From Aplectana chamaeleonis (Eukaryota; Nematoda; Chromadorea; Rhabditida; Cosmocercidae): DNA of 64,000 nucleotides. Of this stretch, positions 1 through 11,814 are shown one piece after another. Both the position numbers and the translations under genes were made by a program. Location of the stretch: assembly GCA_029168955.1 (NCBI GenBank), contig JAPDOI010000152.1, positions 1,116,001 through 1,180,000 on the forward strand, read 5' to 3'. The notes below the pieces were generated by a model, which was given only the letters and a program-made list of their open reading frames with translations, searched no databases and had not been told where the DNA came from. Position 1 is the first letter of the stretch, and each line of letters opens with the position of its first letter.

Positions 1-9
1 TCTATCTGA

Positions 10-565
10 ATCGTTCCATTTCTTAAATCCACGGTTCAACATCACAATTTTCACATTAGTCGAGGTCTTTATATGTGCCGCTCAGATAGGGAATTCGATC
101 TCAACTTCACTCCTTCGGTACACTATTCAATGGCCAGTATTTGCCTATTTAGAGAGATGGCCGAACGGTTCCTTGGCGGTCTGGAAGTGAAGAGGCTATA
201 CGACCACTTATTCAGTAAGCACGAATACACTAAAAAAAGGTGCAGAAATTGAAAGAAAGCAGAGCTTGTATTCGAATGAGAGACGAAGCTAATCCTACCG
301 ACGTGTTTCGATGTAATGGCTGCCAGCGAGAATTTTCTTGAGGAATTCACACATACGACATGAAAGACTGCTAGAGGAGTACGCCCCAGAATGTGTCGAA
401 GTTTGCAGATTCTGTTTCCGCAAAAGCCCCGCCGATAATAGCACAATAATCTACTGGCTGAAGTGCTCTAATTGTGATGTTTGGGCACATATGGATCATT
501 GTGGGGAACTAGATGAATTATGTTCTGTATGTAAGATCGGTTCGATGCAATATAGCGAAAGTTGA
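10..565 (+). pseudogene. Frame-broken zinc-finger-like coding remnant
   Basis: Three abutting open stretches in different plus-strand frames read like one protein that has lost its frame. The first (10-249, about 80 codons, first ATG at 73) is protein-like and ends at TGA 250. The second (261-338) contains a Cys-x2-Cys pair (FRCNGC) and stops at 339. The third (338-565) carries Cys pairs at its residues 23/26, 43/46 and 62/65 plus His51 and Cys55. This spaces like a compact C4HC3 (PHD-like) zinc site with a shorter last loop than usual, and it includes the typical CDVWAH segment. A poly(A)-like AATAAA lies at 715-720. Either unseen introns join the pieces or this is a pseudogene; I favour a pseudogene or transposon-derived fragment. 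The product is not identified. Confidence 0.4.
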
Positions 566-1117
<552 letters not shown>

Positions 1118-1406
1118 GTTTTGTGGTCCGGGTGCAGCTGCACTTTAACACCATATCTGAACCTTTGTTTGATAAAAAAGTTTGGTCTGCAATAGAAACC
1201 ATGACTGTGAAAGATTTTCGGCAAGCCCGTTTTTCTAGTGCTGCGCGCATCCACATTTATGGTAAGGTAATCATCGTTTGAATTAGTCCGGTATCGTGCC
1301 TACCGTTACTGCTAAGCAATATCAATTTTTCATCTCAACATCCACACCTGTCATTTATCTTGGGCCCAACAATCAGTTGCTGACGAGATGGACCCCTAGA
1401 AAATAA
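1118..1406 (+). CDS. Possible terminal exon pair, unknown protein
   Basis: A good acceptor (TTGCTTACAG, ending 1117) opens an exon 1118-1266 that reads through about 49 codons without a stop and ends at AAG|GTAATC. A 50-base intron (1267-1316, ending GCTAAG) would join in phase 0 to 1317-1406, which encodes 29 further residues and a TAA stop. Both pieces have ordinary protein composition, and the tiny intron is a normal size for nematodes. No upstream exon supplying the single base needed before 1118 was found, and no family was recognised. It could be a chance arrangement. Confidence 0.3.
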
Positions 1407-2536
1407 GAAATGGTGGACCAGCGAGCAATTCAAAAAGACACAGCTTTTTGAGTGAAAGGATACAAGCAAGAAAAACACTGAAATGCGCTCTAAATACCTA
1501 AGAATACAATTTAGATGATAAATACCCTCAGTTTCAAAACAAAAACACTCCCCGTGGCTGATCTCAGTCTAACATACCACTTAGGTGCGACGCTGGCGCT
1601 CGATGATATCATAACGCGCTCCACGGCGAATGGGGTTAGGGTAACACAGAATCCCGGCTGCTAAAAAACGTTTTGTCAAAACAGCTCCGGTAGTTGACCT
1701 GGAACGCGGACGTTGAACTATTGATCGAACCCGCGCGGTGTACGACACGCGTGTGCATGGGGTGGAGAGCCGATTCGCCCGCCCATGCAGGTTCACAGAT
1801 CCGCCCCTCTCATTGATTGACTGGGATGCGTAGGAGCCGAAATTTCTCCCTCATGGAAAGTGAGGGAGGGATGATAGTGGGGCTTCATGCCCTACATTAA
1901 TTTTTGCCGTTGACAAAACTGTCAACGAGGAAGTGTGAAATTCATGCTTCGATAATAAACAAACAGAAAACTAGGCAATTTTAGCTGAATTCCTGCAAAC
2001 GTGATTTGAAATTCCCTCCAGACTACCGTACAAGATCCGGTCTTCTACAGGAGAATAGTAGGACTCCTACAGGAGAATAACAGGACTCCTTCAAGAGGAA
2101 ACCAGGACTCCTATTGCAGGAGAGACTAGGACTCCCAGCGGACTCCCGTAGGACTCCGCTGCCAGTGTCAGAGAACATTTTTGTTCACGAGTGCACGTCA
2201 CTCGCAGCCATCTGCGCACCATCAACCGCGCATTATTTTGTGTCACGCTGCCTGTCGCGTTGTTGTGTTGTTATGTCCACGCGACACTTGTGACAGCTCG
2301 TGAAAATAGTTGTCGTGACAACAAGCTCGTGACAGTCACGAGCCATGTGATGTAAGTTACGATACGAACCCATAGCTCGCGCCTTTTGGTCGCGACATGT
2401 GGTGACATATCATGACAATTGTCTTCACGACAATGGGGGTTTACCACCAGCCCTGATGTACTGACCTAATTTTTTGTTCTAGGCCTCCGTCATAATCGGC
2501 CGAAAACCGGCCGTCCTAGTCCCACCCGTTCGATAT
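1407..2536. repeat. Intergenic with short palindromic motif clusters
   Basis: No gene seen. Around 2040-2165 the motif GGACTCCT...CAGGAG (self-complementary) recurs about six times at irregular spacing. Around 2180-2440 short CGTGACA / TGTCACG words recur on both strands. Both look like decayed palindromic repeats rather than regulatory arrays. Confidence 0.45.
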
Positions 2537-2783
2537 GTATGAGAAACACGCAAAACGGGAAGAAATGAAGTGATGAAAATCATCTTCGACTGATAAAAGT
2601 CGTCCTCAAATCCTAAAAATCGCCCTATTATGTGAAAAAAAATCGACCTTAACTGATAAAACCCGTCTCGACTGACAAAAATCCACCTGATACTACCTCG
2701 GATGGCCTACAGAAGGTTGAATTTCATCAGTTGAGGATGATTTTTATCACTTCATCCCTTCCAGTTTTGCGTGCTTCTCATAG
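2537..2783. mobile_element. Short inverted-repeat element
   Basis: The left end (TATGAGAAACACGCAAAACG, then GAAGTGATGAAAATCATC) is matched in reverse complement at the right end (GATGATTTTTATCACTTC, then TTTTGCGTGCTTCTCATA). Termini of about 55 bases enclose about 140 bases rich in a repeated CTGATAAAA motif. No coding capacity; a MITE-like foldback. Confidence 0.6.
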
Positions 2784-4924
2784 GCCATTGGTATACCTCC
2801 CTGTCGCTGCAGCGACAAGTTTCGACAACTATCACTCATCGTGTCGGGACCAGCACCGGCGCTATGGCAGTCTGCGTGCAACCGTCGCCGAAACAGGTCT
2901 TTGAGGGGTGTTATAGTTTTCAGTGACGTAACCCTCCGTCGCCGCAGCGACAGCCCGTCGCTGGCTCCCCTAGACTCCACAGATTAATGTATTTCACACT
3001 GCTTTATGTGATTTTTGGCATATCACGGACAGTATAGTGAAATCAAAAGTGATACAGTTTTATACGTTTCAGTTGAGCTGTTTAACTGAAGTTTTTTCAA
3101 TTGGGTGTTTATGTGCTGTCATTATCCCATTCAATTACTTATAAATCGCTCTTTTTATTTATGCATCTGTCCAGGCTGTCAAAAGCATGGATTATATCCC
3201 AAGCCGAAGTAATTTGCTTCTTCTAGACAACTCCTAGATTTTCCGCTTCCCCAATTTCACCATTACGTCATATGCACTTTGCCTGCACTATTCCACACTG
3301 GTCTTTACACTATTTCGCATTAAGCGACTAGATGATGATCGAATGTCGCGGAATCCCACATAGACTGTGATGCCATGACCATAATCGAATTTTTTTGTTG
3401 TGCAGATGCGCGTGTGCGGAAATTTCGGTACGCAAAAGCGCATGGAATTTGAAGCGGCGACAAAGACTCCGTCGCCGTGTCCGTCGTCCGGCTGTTGCTG
3501 AAGTATACCAATGGCCATACACATCGACCGGGTGGGCTAGGATGGCCGGCTTTCGGGGGCCTTACAACTGCAGCTCGATCTTTAGCGGTCGAGGTGGAAT
3601 TGGGCAAGATTCAATTATGCGTGTGACCTATTGATTAAGGATAATGATTTCCTTAATCCTGGGGCCGTAGGCACATCTCACCCGCGCCTCGCCGGAGACG
3701 CACCGGGATACCCAGCTCTCATTTTCGGCATGCACATCTCTTCCCGTGTGTTTCAAGGGGACAACCGCAATTCACATCGCAGGCGATCTCATTCCCCCAA
3801 GAGCGGCAGGCACGATCGCGAGTGTCAAGAATGGGTCGGGACAGGATTCAAGGTATCGGCGTGTTCGATGATAGCAGTGCTAGGGGTGGAGGTCACTGAA
3901 AAACCGTTCCCTTGCCAGCCCTACCCACCGCTGAGAACCAATTATTGATAATCTCTAGCACTCACAGGGCAACCATGAAAGGTGCAGGCGCCCTTACCTC
4001 TGCCAAACCCCTTCCTGACACTCGCGTTTGTGCATGCTGCCCCAGAAAGTCGGACAACAATTATTATTGCTTGCATAGAGTGGAGAATTTTCCATGATTG
4101 CTCATTGCCGTACTATAGCTAAATACGATACTAAGGTTTCGAGCAGTATTCTATGTCTTAAAAATCTCAGTGCGCAGAACACTTGAAACTTTTTGAATTG
4201 CCGCGAAAAAGCCCCAAATAAACTGAAACGAAGAATGAGTGGACCCAGAAGCTGCCGCCCTACGTTGACCTGTGCTGGTCCTGACCAACCGGTCATGATC
4301 TGAGGCCGGGTGTGAGCGTGGGCGGTCCCAAATTTTTCTAGATAGTCGGGAGGGTTCTTACTAGTCAGTCATCTAACAGCTTCCTTCCAAGGCTGTCAGA
4401 CCTCTTGTGCCCCTTCGAAGGTTGGTGATATCTGCGACATCGTTTCGTTTGATGCACTTCCGTGAAATCCTCTGTAGGTTGAAATGGGGTTTGAGATGGT
4501 AGTTGTATGGATCCTGACTCGGCTTTCCAGGCTCCGATGAGAGCGAGAATCGCCTAAACTTCAGACAAATAAGAAGGTAATAACAATCTTGGTCTTGTTT
4601 CAACCACGCAACACCATAAACACCAATAATCATGCCAAGATTTATCGAGAGTCGCACATGGACAAGTATTCTAAGTATTTATAGAACAACGCAACGTTTT
4701 TCACACTATTTGTGTGCTTAGAATAGCAATTTGCCGAAGCGTAATTTTAATTGTTTGAATAGCCAGAAGGCAAGTTGTTTCCAAACATGTCGGAATCGGG
4801 CAATTCAGTTGTCGAAACAAGGAAAGAGCTTATGAACCTCGAACAACAATGAAAAATTGGCAACAGAAACAACATGGTCGCAAATTCTGCATGATATCTC
4901 TTCTCTTCTACTTGAAGCTATTCT
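2784..4924. other. Intergenic, no recognised gene
   Basis: Short open frames exist on both strands (for example 3631-3948), but none has splice signals, a domain or convincing composition. Small GTCGC-rich palindromes occur near 2800-2960. Nothing else stands out. Confidence 0.35.
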
Positions 4925-4928
4925 TTAA

Positions 4929-5413
4929 AGGCACTGTTCGCGATAAAAATCGCTTTTCTGTTTTCTTGCCTATCTTGAAATCGGTCCCATTTTGATTCCA
5001 ATGATGCTTCTGGAACCGTACAAGACCTTCTGGGCATGGAGTTATGATCCCTCAAAAATTGAGCTAGGGAAAATGGTAGACGAGTTGGCCGAGGCTTGTA
5101 ACTTCCGTCTTTTGCAGCCAATGTGTGCGAGCTGACCTGAGTAAAGAGAGAAGTTGAGAATGAAGGGAAGAACGGGGCTTTTGATCGGAAACCATCGCTC
5201 AACTCACGATTTCGAGTGTTCCTTTGTTCACGTCGAGGGGCGGGAAGAGGCGGGGCTTGCCCACAATGGCGGGGTTTTTCCACGTTTCCAAGCCGTTTTG
5301 CGGCTCCTGGGTAGCTTTTCGTCCCGTTTTTTCGACGCTCTTCTGCTTCTGAGAGTCACGAGAAGCGTTTGTCATGGAAAATTCGAGGATGAAGTTTATC
5401 GCGAACAGTGCCT
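4929..5413. mobile_element. TTAA-target MITE (family B-related)
   Basis: A 485-bp element. It begins AGGCACTGTTCGCGATAAA after TTAA (4925-4928) and ends with the reverse complement, TTTATCGCGAACAGTGCCT, followed by TTGA (5414-5417). It shares the AGGCA-type end and TTAA-like target with the other families here but has little internal similarity to them. No transposase. Confidence 0.7.
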
Positions 5414-5989
5414 TTGATAAGAACTACTTTTCAAAGTTTTAGGTGATCAAAAGGTCTAGGGAAATCCAAACCTCTCCAGGAGTGATACATTCCGAGCTTC
5501 TTATTCTAGTATTCAACTTGCACATCAAGCACTCTGTTGCGCTTCTTCAAACCGTCCCGCTTTAGTTGCAAGTGCTCAATTTCCTTTTTCAGAAAAGTGC
5601 CTCCAGAATTTGACGTCTTTCTCTTCCTGATCGGCTCAGACAGCGATGGCGACAAGCTCGTGTTGGCTCAGGATTGAGGGTGATTGTGTGATGGACTGGG
5701 GAAGATTGGCCACCGACGGGGAAGGACGACAGAAGGCGATTCAGATTTAACGGAAGACTTGGCGGCAGGTTTGATGGAAGACGACCAGACTGTTGACGGC
5801 GGCCGCTAGAACTGAAATCAGCACTTTCAACGCATGTGTAATACACTACTCAAAGAAAACTAGCAAATGCTCACGCAATATTCTCTATGACCGATTTCGG
5901 CTCCGCCCCTGATTCCTAATGTTCCTGACCTAGGCTTCGTTTTGAGAGCCTCGCATGGGGCCATTTGATAGGAAATACCAAACGAAGGC

Positions 5990-6313
5990 TTGCCACAGCA
6001 TTCCCATATCTCTGCGAATCTTGAACCATCTTCGCTGCAGTGGCCTATGGTCTCAACACGTCCTTTACATCAGGCCCAAGTCGAATTCGTCGCGAGCTGG
6101 ATGTTAGGGAGGGTTATCGACAAGAAACAGCTTGAAGGCGTTTTGATTATCCAGAAAACCCACGAATATCTCATATCAGGATTACAAGGGCATTTCGATT
6201 TCCTTAAGCAAAAAATCTTACCAAAATTTCTGGTTGACTGGACTGATGCCAAAGTCGATTGCGACCGAGCCTTCGTTGTACAAGACAGGACCACAACATG
6301 CTTCTGGTCTTAG
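5990..6313 (+). CDS. Doubtful ORF, unknown product
   Basis: An uninterrupted 107-residue frame whose second half is charged and helix-like. It has no splice signals, no neighbours in frame and no recognised domain. The opposite strand is also open over much of 6070-6587, so the openness may be chance. The surrounding 5414-7250 holds no other recognisable feature. Confidence 0.15.
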   Translation: MPQHSHISANLEPSSLQWPMVSTRPLHQAQVEFVASWMLGRVIDKKQLEGVLIIQKTHEYLISGLQGHFDFLKQKILPKFLVDWTDAKVDCDRAFVVQDRTTTCFWS

Positions 6314-7258
6314 CAAAAATAAATAAGAAAACATTAGGAGATGAAGGCCACCTTGAAGGAGCTCGGAGAAGAGCACTTCTCCTTCTGACAAGAATACTAG
6401 ACTGCAGCAAAGCTAGATAAAATAATAGTACATTGACCCAATTTTGGTCAAGTCGTCTCCGGCAAATCGCTAAACTTCTAACAACATTGAAATTCATCCT
6501 GTCTAGTCGACCTCTCTGGTGTTTTGTCATGAATTGAGACATGAGGCTATTAGGCCCGATGTCGACACTGCAGCACTCCCAAATCATCTTTCACGGCCTG
6601 AGCGTTCACATCAAGGGCAAGGATTCGCCTGAATTGAGGGAGCATTTTATGACTTAATATTTGCAGCTTGTCAGCAAAGCAGTCCAGTCAATACTCTCTC
6701 AGCCCAATATATTCATAATCTTCATCGTGGCATCACCATCTCAAACAAAAATGTGGACCGTTCTTCCCGATGTGTCGAAAGTCTTCAAAGGTTTTGATAG
6801 CGAAAGTCGCACGGTTTCAGCAGTGTGCTTCGTCTTTATTAGCCAATGCCCCAACGAAGACGAACACAGGATAATGACCCATTTTGTCACCAACATCTCA
6901 TTCATGGCCTGTAATTGTCGAGTATGCGGTAGAGTGTCAGACTTTGGTCAGGGATTTGTTAAAGTCCGAGAAATCTGGAGTGGAGTCTTGCTGGAATAAC
7001 TGATAATTTTCGGTCATCAATAGCCAGAAAACGTCGAAATTGGGTACATCGTCAACGCTCACTAGAAGCAGCATGCACGGTCATAGTCGGGACTGAAACT
7101 ATAAATGTACACAGAGATTTGGAATAACCAGATGAAAGACGGGCTCATACACAATATTAAGGTAGGATTTGTTAATGTAAAAATAGTGTGCGTAGCTGCC
7201 CCTTCACCGTGGACGCGCTCAGCATGACGCGCCCGTGGCGAGCTGGTAGCTATGAAAA

Positions 7259-7693
7259 ATGCGGCATCTCGGAAATTTTATGATTGTCGAAAAATGTAGA
7301 TGCTATTCGCTGTATATTAAATCAGCATTGAACAATTGCAGTAGTGAAAAAAAATTGAAAACTTTGTCAGCCTCTGAGCATGATCGCCGGTCGTACAAAC
7401 GATTGGATGGCGATCATGCGAAATTCGATGGCTGGCTCATGGAGTGGGAGAGAACGGATGAGAGAGGGCCGCAACAACTCAGACAAACAAGGGATCGGAG
7501 CGCCGTAGAATACGACAGATATGGATCGGGCTGGCGGACAGCCGGTGCACCGCTGAAAGTGCCAGCGCAGGCTTTTGGCCGGCAGGCTGTGCGAGCGCAG
7601 GCATTTAGCCGGAACCCTGATGAACAAATTCGCGGGTGTGCTGAGGCCTCATTGATCGACATTTTCTTATCGACTTCTGTTAACCCGTCATAG
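7259..7693 (+). CDS. Doubtful ORF, unknown product
   Basis: A 144-codon frame from an ATG, one of the longer non-repeat frames on the plus strand. The middle contains a small hairpin (CGATCATGC copies near 7380-7420), and the antisense frames are open too. No domain, signal peptide or splice structure is visible. More likely non-coding repeat DNA than a gene. Confidence 0.12.
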   Translation: MRHLGNFMIVEKCRCYSLYIKSALNNCSSEKKLKTLSASEHDRRSYKRLDGDHAKFDGWLMEWERTDERGPQQLRQTRDRSAVEYDRYGSGWRTAGAPLKVPAQAFGRQAVRAQAFSRNPDEQIRGCAEASLIDIFLSTSVNPS

Positions 7694-8021
7694 CATTCTA
7701 TCTCTCGTACGTTCTCATCACGCGCCTTCGCGCTCATTTAATGTTTGGTTTGCTTGTTCTGTATTTTGCGCACCATTCGAAACTGAGGTGTTGTTTGTAT
7801 TCTATCTCTAAAAAGCCGCGTTGCAGCTTTTTTTTAATTTTTGCGCTATCTTCGAAGCGAAGCGGTTGTTTAGCCATTATCATCACTTTGTTTTCTTGAA
7901 AACAACCATTCGGATCTCATGATGAAGCTATCATAGCAGCGTCGCGGCTTTCCCGCATCCAGAGATTGACGATAAGTGTTGCGCGAACCACATAAGAGAC
8001 TTTTATCATCTGTGTGAATCG

Positions 8022-8418
8022 CTTAGGAAGACGCAGCTACGCGGCATTCATGGCACAAGCGGAAGCAAAGATATCATTACTGTGCTTATCTGGGTCAAAT
8101 TCCGGTCCGGAATTGCGTCTCGACACGCTTTGCGACCGCACGCTCCCGAGTCAGAAGAGCTTCCAGCGCCGCAGCCGCCGATGCTGACTCTAGGTGGGTT
8201 TTGGCAACTGGAAACTAAGAAAAATTAAAGAACATTGTATAAAAAAGCCACATAGAGTCGGCTTTGGCGCTGGAAACCCGACTGACTCGAGCGCGTGCGG
8301 ATGCATAGCGTGTCGAGACGCAATCGCGGACCGGAATTTGGCCCAGATAAGCACAGTACCTCATCAATGATATTTTTGCTTCGGCTTGTGCCACGTAGTA
8401 GTGTGACGACTTCCTACG
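8022..8418. mobile_element. Long-TIR foldback element (GGACCGGAATT type)
   Basis: A roughly 400-bp palindromic element. The right side (GGACCGGAATTTGGCCCAGA, then TAAGCACAGT) is the reverse complement of the left side, and the match continues outward through GGCACAAGC and TTCCTA-type ends. Arms are over 150 bases with a few indels. The inner core (from the GGGCCAAATTCCGG-type end inward) recurs at 39850-40110. Confidence 0.7.
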
Positions 8419-8439
8419 AAAATGACACAGACCCTACCA

Positions 8440-8940
8440 CATCAATGATGATTATTTGAGGAAATTTATAGTTTGGAATTATCGGCTACTTCGGGAATCT
8501 CAACTTCTGATTTTTTCGAGCACTTATTTCATTTGTAAATTTCGAGTTTTTTTTCTGAGAACTATTCACTTCAATTCGTGTTTACAAGAATTTGATACGT
8601 GCCCAAATTTAAAATATTCGGTTTTCCAAATTTTCGATTCATTCGGGAATTCAAGGTATTCAGTTTCTTCAAAGATTCTTTTTACTCAGGAATCTGATAT
8701 ACCTAATTTTTTGGGTATTCGATGATTTTGGGTGAACACCTTCAATTTTTCCGCCACTGTAGAGAATTTTCAGAGTATGCATAAATTAATCGGAAAGAGT
8801 TTGAAATCTCGAATTTTCAATTGTGATTTCGAAGGAATTTTCCGAACACCCATTCAAATCAATTCAGGAGACAGCTTTTCAAAATTCGGCTCTCAGAACG
8901 ATAGTACGCAAAAACTTCTAAAGTATTTGCAGCTTTGAAT
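8440..8940. repeat. AT-rich degenerate tandem repeat (ATTCGGGAATTT)
   Basis: Units of roughly 35 bases around TTCGGGAATTC/ATTCGA recur with strong divergence. The small open frames here (8456-8725, 8732-8938) come from this low-complexity composition. A similar array lies at 24810-25025. Confidence 0.5.
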
Positions 8941-9033
8941 TGGGAATTTTTCTTTTCTAATGCGGGGTTCACGATAGACATCACTTTTGTGTTCTCCCAA
9001 ATATGCGGAAGTTCTGGGGCTCCATAGGGTAAG

Positions 9034-9184
9034 GGCTATAAAACGGCGAAATTCACATGGTTCCTACGCGTGCTGCTCCGGAGAGGAGGTTAGAGACAGT
9101 GAGAGAGCGGAGGGCAGACGGAGACCGAGGCGTCGCGCGCGCCGCTCGCGCGTCGAATGATGTGAATTACGTTTTATAGAGGGT
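9034..9184 (-). mobile_element. 150-bp MITE, CTATAAAACG ends (copy 1)
   Basis: Begins CTATAAAACGGCGAAATTCA and ends TGAATTACGTTTTATAG in inverse. The core is GC-rich and contains GTTAGAGACAGTGAGAGAGC. Copies in the opposite orientation lie at 24406-24549 and 28677-28829. Too short to code. Confidence 0.75.
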
Positions 9185-9835
9185 ATGCCTAAAAACAACA
9201 AAAGTAAAAACATGCCGCGTTCTTGCGTTAAAGTAGTATTGACTTCTGAGAGTGTCAGAAATGACCGCTGAGATCAAATGGTACCTATCAGTGCAAACAA
9301 GCGCTATGACTCAATTGACAGTACCTCCTTGATTTGATTATTTGCTGTTACTACTCCGCCAACACGTAGTTAGATGCCTCCCACGGAAACCAGAGATGCC
9401 CAGGTTTTCGGAGGCATCTAGTCTGATTTTGAGACGAGAATTCACGTATGTTACGGAAAGTTTAGCCTCAGTTGGTAAAATTTTAGCTACAGCGCCCGCT
9501 AATTCTACGTAAATTCTCGCTGCAGCACCCACATACTCTACGCTTATTCTCGTTGCAGCCCTCGGTCGATCGACCCACCCAGTCTTGATCCGTAGTAGAA
9601 AGACGATCTCGCTGCAATCGAGCGCATTGCCGCTTCTTCCCCACGGCCTGCAGCATCCCAGCGGCCAGAATTATCCCTAGCGAGGTCTTCCAGAGAGCGA
9701 CATGGGGTCACTCTTCACGACTACCCGCAGAGTCTCAAGTTATCCGTGGGTTGACTGTGCCAACACTGTTCGAACCGCATCCCTGCGTTCCGCGTAGCCA
9801 ACGCGGGTTTGAGATTGCATTTCAAGACAGGCTGT

Positions 9836-9893
9836 CGCTAAATCCGTAGATTTTCGCTACAAAATTACAGCGAAAATATACGGGTTTAGCGTC
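9836..9893. repeat. Small hairpin
   Basis: GCTAAATCCGTAGATTTTCGCT is matched in inverse by AGCGAAAATATACGGGTTTAGC, with a short loop. It lies beside a TTCTCGCTGCAG-rich stretch (9470-9560). Confidence 0.5.
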
Positions 9894-9934
9894 AGAGAGA
9901 TCAATGCATCGAATTTAGCCTTCGTTTTTTTTTC

Positions 9935-10125
9935 CCCGAGCGCCGAGAAATGTGTGTGGGACCAAACCAGGAGTGCGCCGAGAAAAGTGTGTAAGACCCA
10001 ATTCAGGAGTGCGCTGAGCGCCGGGGTAAGTGTGTGGTATTGTGGGGCACAAAACAGTGTTCGGAGCCCCGGGAAAAGTGTGTTGGACGCAACTGTAAGC
10101 GCGCCGACGCAGTGGAAAGTGTTTG
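9935..10125. repeat. Tandem repeat, about 36-bp unit
   Basis: Three to four degenerate copies of a unit containing GCGCCGAGAAAAGTGTGT followed by GGACC...AGGAGT, just upstream of the AT microsatellite. The open frames crossing it on both strands are by-products. Confidence 0.6.
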
Positions 10126-10238
10126 GAAACGGATTGGATTTCCAGAAGCGACAATAACTAAGTTCTCATTTGGCAACGACTCGATTATTTTATGCGTCAA
10201 AATGCACGCCAACAAGTACAAGAAGTATGTGTGCACCT

Positions 10239-10451
<213 letters not shown>

Positions 10452-10456
10452 CTCAA

Positions 10457-10706
10457 AGGCATCGAACGCGCTGAAAACCACTCATTTACGCGACATAGCT
10501 TGGTAAGAAACTTCTTTCTTTTTCATTTTATGCCACATGGCTGTCAGAAGGCCGGCTTCTTTTGGTGGAATTCGTGGCATTCGAACACCCATATCTTCCT
10601 AATAATGCGTCGATGACCCGACAAACACTATCCACGTTCTCAGGCGGGCACAACCAACGATTCAAACTAAAAAAACGAAGAGTGGTTTTCAGCGCGTACG
10701 ATGCCT
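10457..10706. mobile_element. TTAA-target MITE, family C
   Basis: A 250-bp element. The left end AGGCATCGAACGCGCTGAAA (after TCAA) and right end TTTTCAGCGCGTACGATGCCT (before TTAA 10707-10710) are about 30-bp inverted repeats. An isolated end of the same family (CAGCGCGAACGATGCCT, then TTAA) lies at about 41277-41300. Non-coding. Confidence 0.8.
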
Positions 10707-10710
10707 TTAA

Positions 10711-11170
10711 AGGCAGTGTTTACGATGATTTTCGTTCCCGAGTTTTCCACTCAAAACAATGTGTTGGCAACCAATTGTTACCAAAATTAGAAAAAAACAG
10801 CGAGAAACGCACTAAAACGTCTTATTTCAGTGACATTAAAGTCCAGTTGGATGAACATGTTCACGGTGGTTGTCAACTGTGCAAAACGGGGCTCACCAAA
10901 AATGGAAAAACATCTCAGGCAAAACAGTATTAGTTAGTGTCCGAAGGAACGAACGGAGCAACACAGAATAGCGATTTGCAAAAAAAGGTCCACAAACGAT
11001 TTCGTTGTTACAGCAAACAGTTCCACTGAAAGAAGCGGGGTGAGAGTACAGGATTTCGTGCTGTTCTGGTGCGTTTTTCTTGATTTCTTCGTCATTTCAG
11101 TTCTACTCTGGGGCCAAATAATCGATTTAGCGATCAATTTCAAGATAGAATATTATCGTGAACACTGCCT
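10711..11170 (-). mobile_element. TTAA-target MITE, family B
   Basis: Starts AGGCAGTGTTTACGATGATTTTCG immediately after the TTAA that also ends the family C element, and ends AATATTATCGTGAACACTGCCT before TCAA (11171-11174). Internal sequence matches, in reverse orientation, the copy at 37578-38056 and, in the same orientation, the one at 52190-52672. No transposase. Confidence 0.8.
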
Positions 11171-11622
11171 TCAAGCAGAACAACAACTATTCAATGTGGA
11201 ACACTAAGGAGAAGCATGAAGGCACCGAGGGAGGGGGGGGGTTGATAAGCGAGGATGCCAGGAAATAAAGAAGGTGCGCGCCAGTTTCGAAATTCTAGGG
11301 GCGTGCTCTGGCCACGGGATTCGAAATCCTGTACGTGCGGCGGTGCCGCTATTACACATTGCGCCTTGTGGCATACGCCCCCTTCGTTGTTCTTGCTGAA
11401 AATTTGCCGGAAAAGCGAAATTTCAAGCAAACAACAACTGCTGCACACCCATCTGTGCCCGTTTGATCATGCGGAGACACACACATCGGACTTAGCACAT
11501 GAAGGACGTTCAGTGCCTGAACGAAACCGCGTCGAACACGATACGCCGTTTCGCGCTTCAAATCGGTTAATCACTGGATCAATTATTCGTTCAGGTAAAA
11601 ACAATATATTCTTGTTTAAACT

Positions 11623-11775
11623 AACATCGGCATGGATCCTGAAGAGACTTTGCGTTCCCCATTGAGGGTTGGAGCAAACTCGGTGCCATGTGCTGTAACT
11701 TACAGCACATGGCACCGAGTTTGCGCCAACCTTCAACAGTGAGCGCAAAGTCTCTTCAAAATCTATGCCGATGTT
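11623..11775. mobile_element. Near-perfect hairpin element (GGCACCGAGTTTG)
   Basis: Arms of about 75 bases meet at TGCTGTAACTTACAGCA. Each arm contains ACATCGGCAT, GAGACTTTGCG and CAAACTCGGTGCCATG (or their complement). A diverged second copy is at 58736-58886. Transcribed, this would form a long stem. Confidence 0.75.
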
Positions 11776-11814
11776 ATGTATCCTGCGTTTTGACGTGAAT
11801 ATTATTTCGGTTTA

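Noticed and set aside
155..200. tRNA-like D-arm words (GATGGCCGAACGGTT)
   Set aside because: No anticodon stem, variable loop or TTCGAATC T-loop follows at the right distance. Part of an open reading frame.
3600..4100. GC-rich block with several overlapping plus ORFs
   Set aside because: Frames overlap each other, have no start/splice logic, and no domain is visible.
11300..11360. GGATTCGAAATCC, tRNA T-arm-like
   Set aside because: No acceptor or anticodon stem pairs on either strand.
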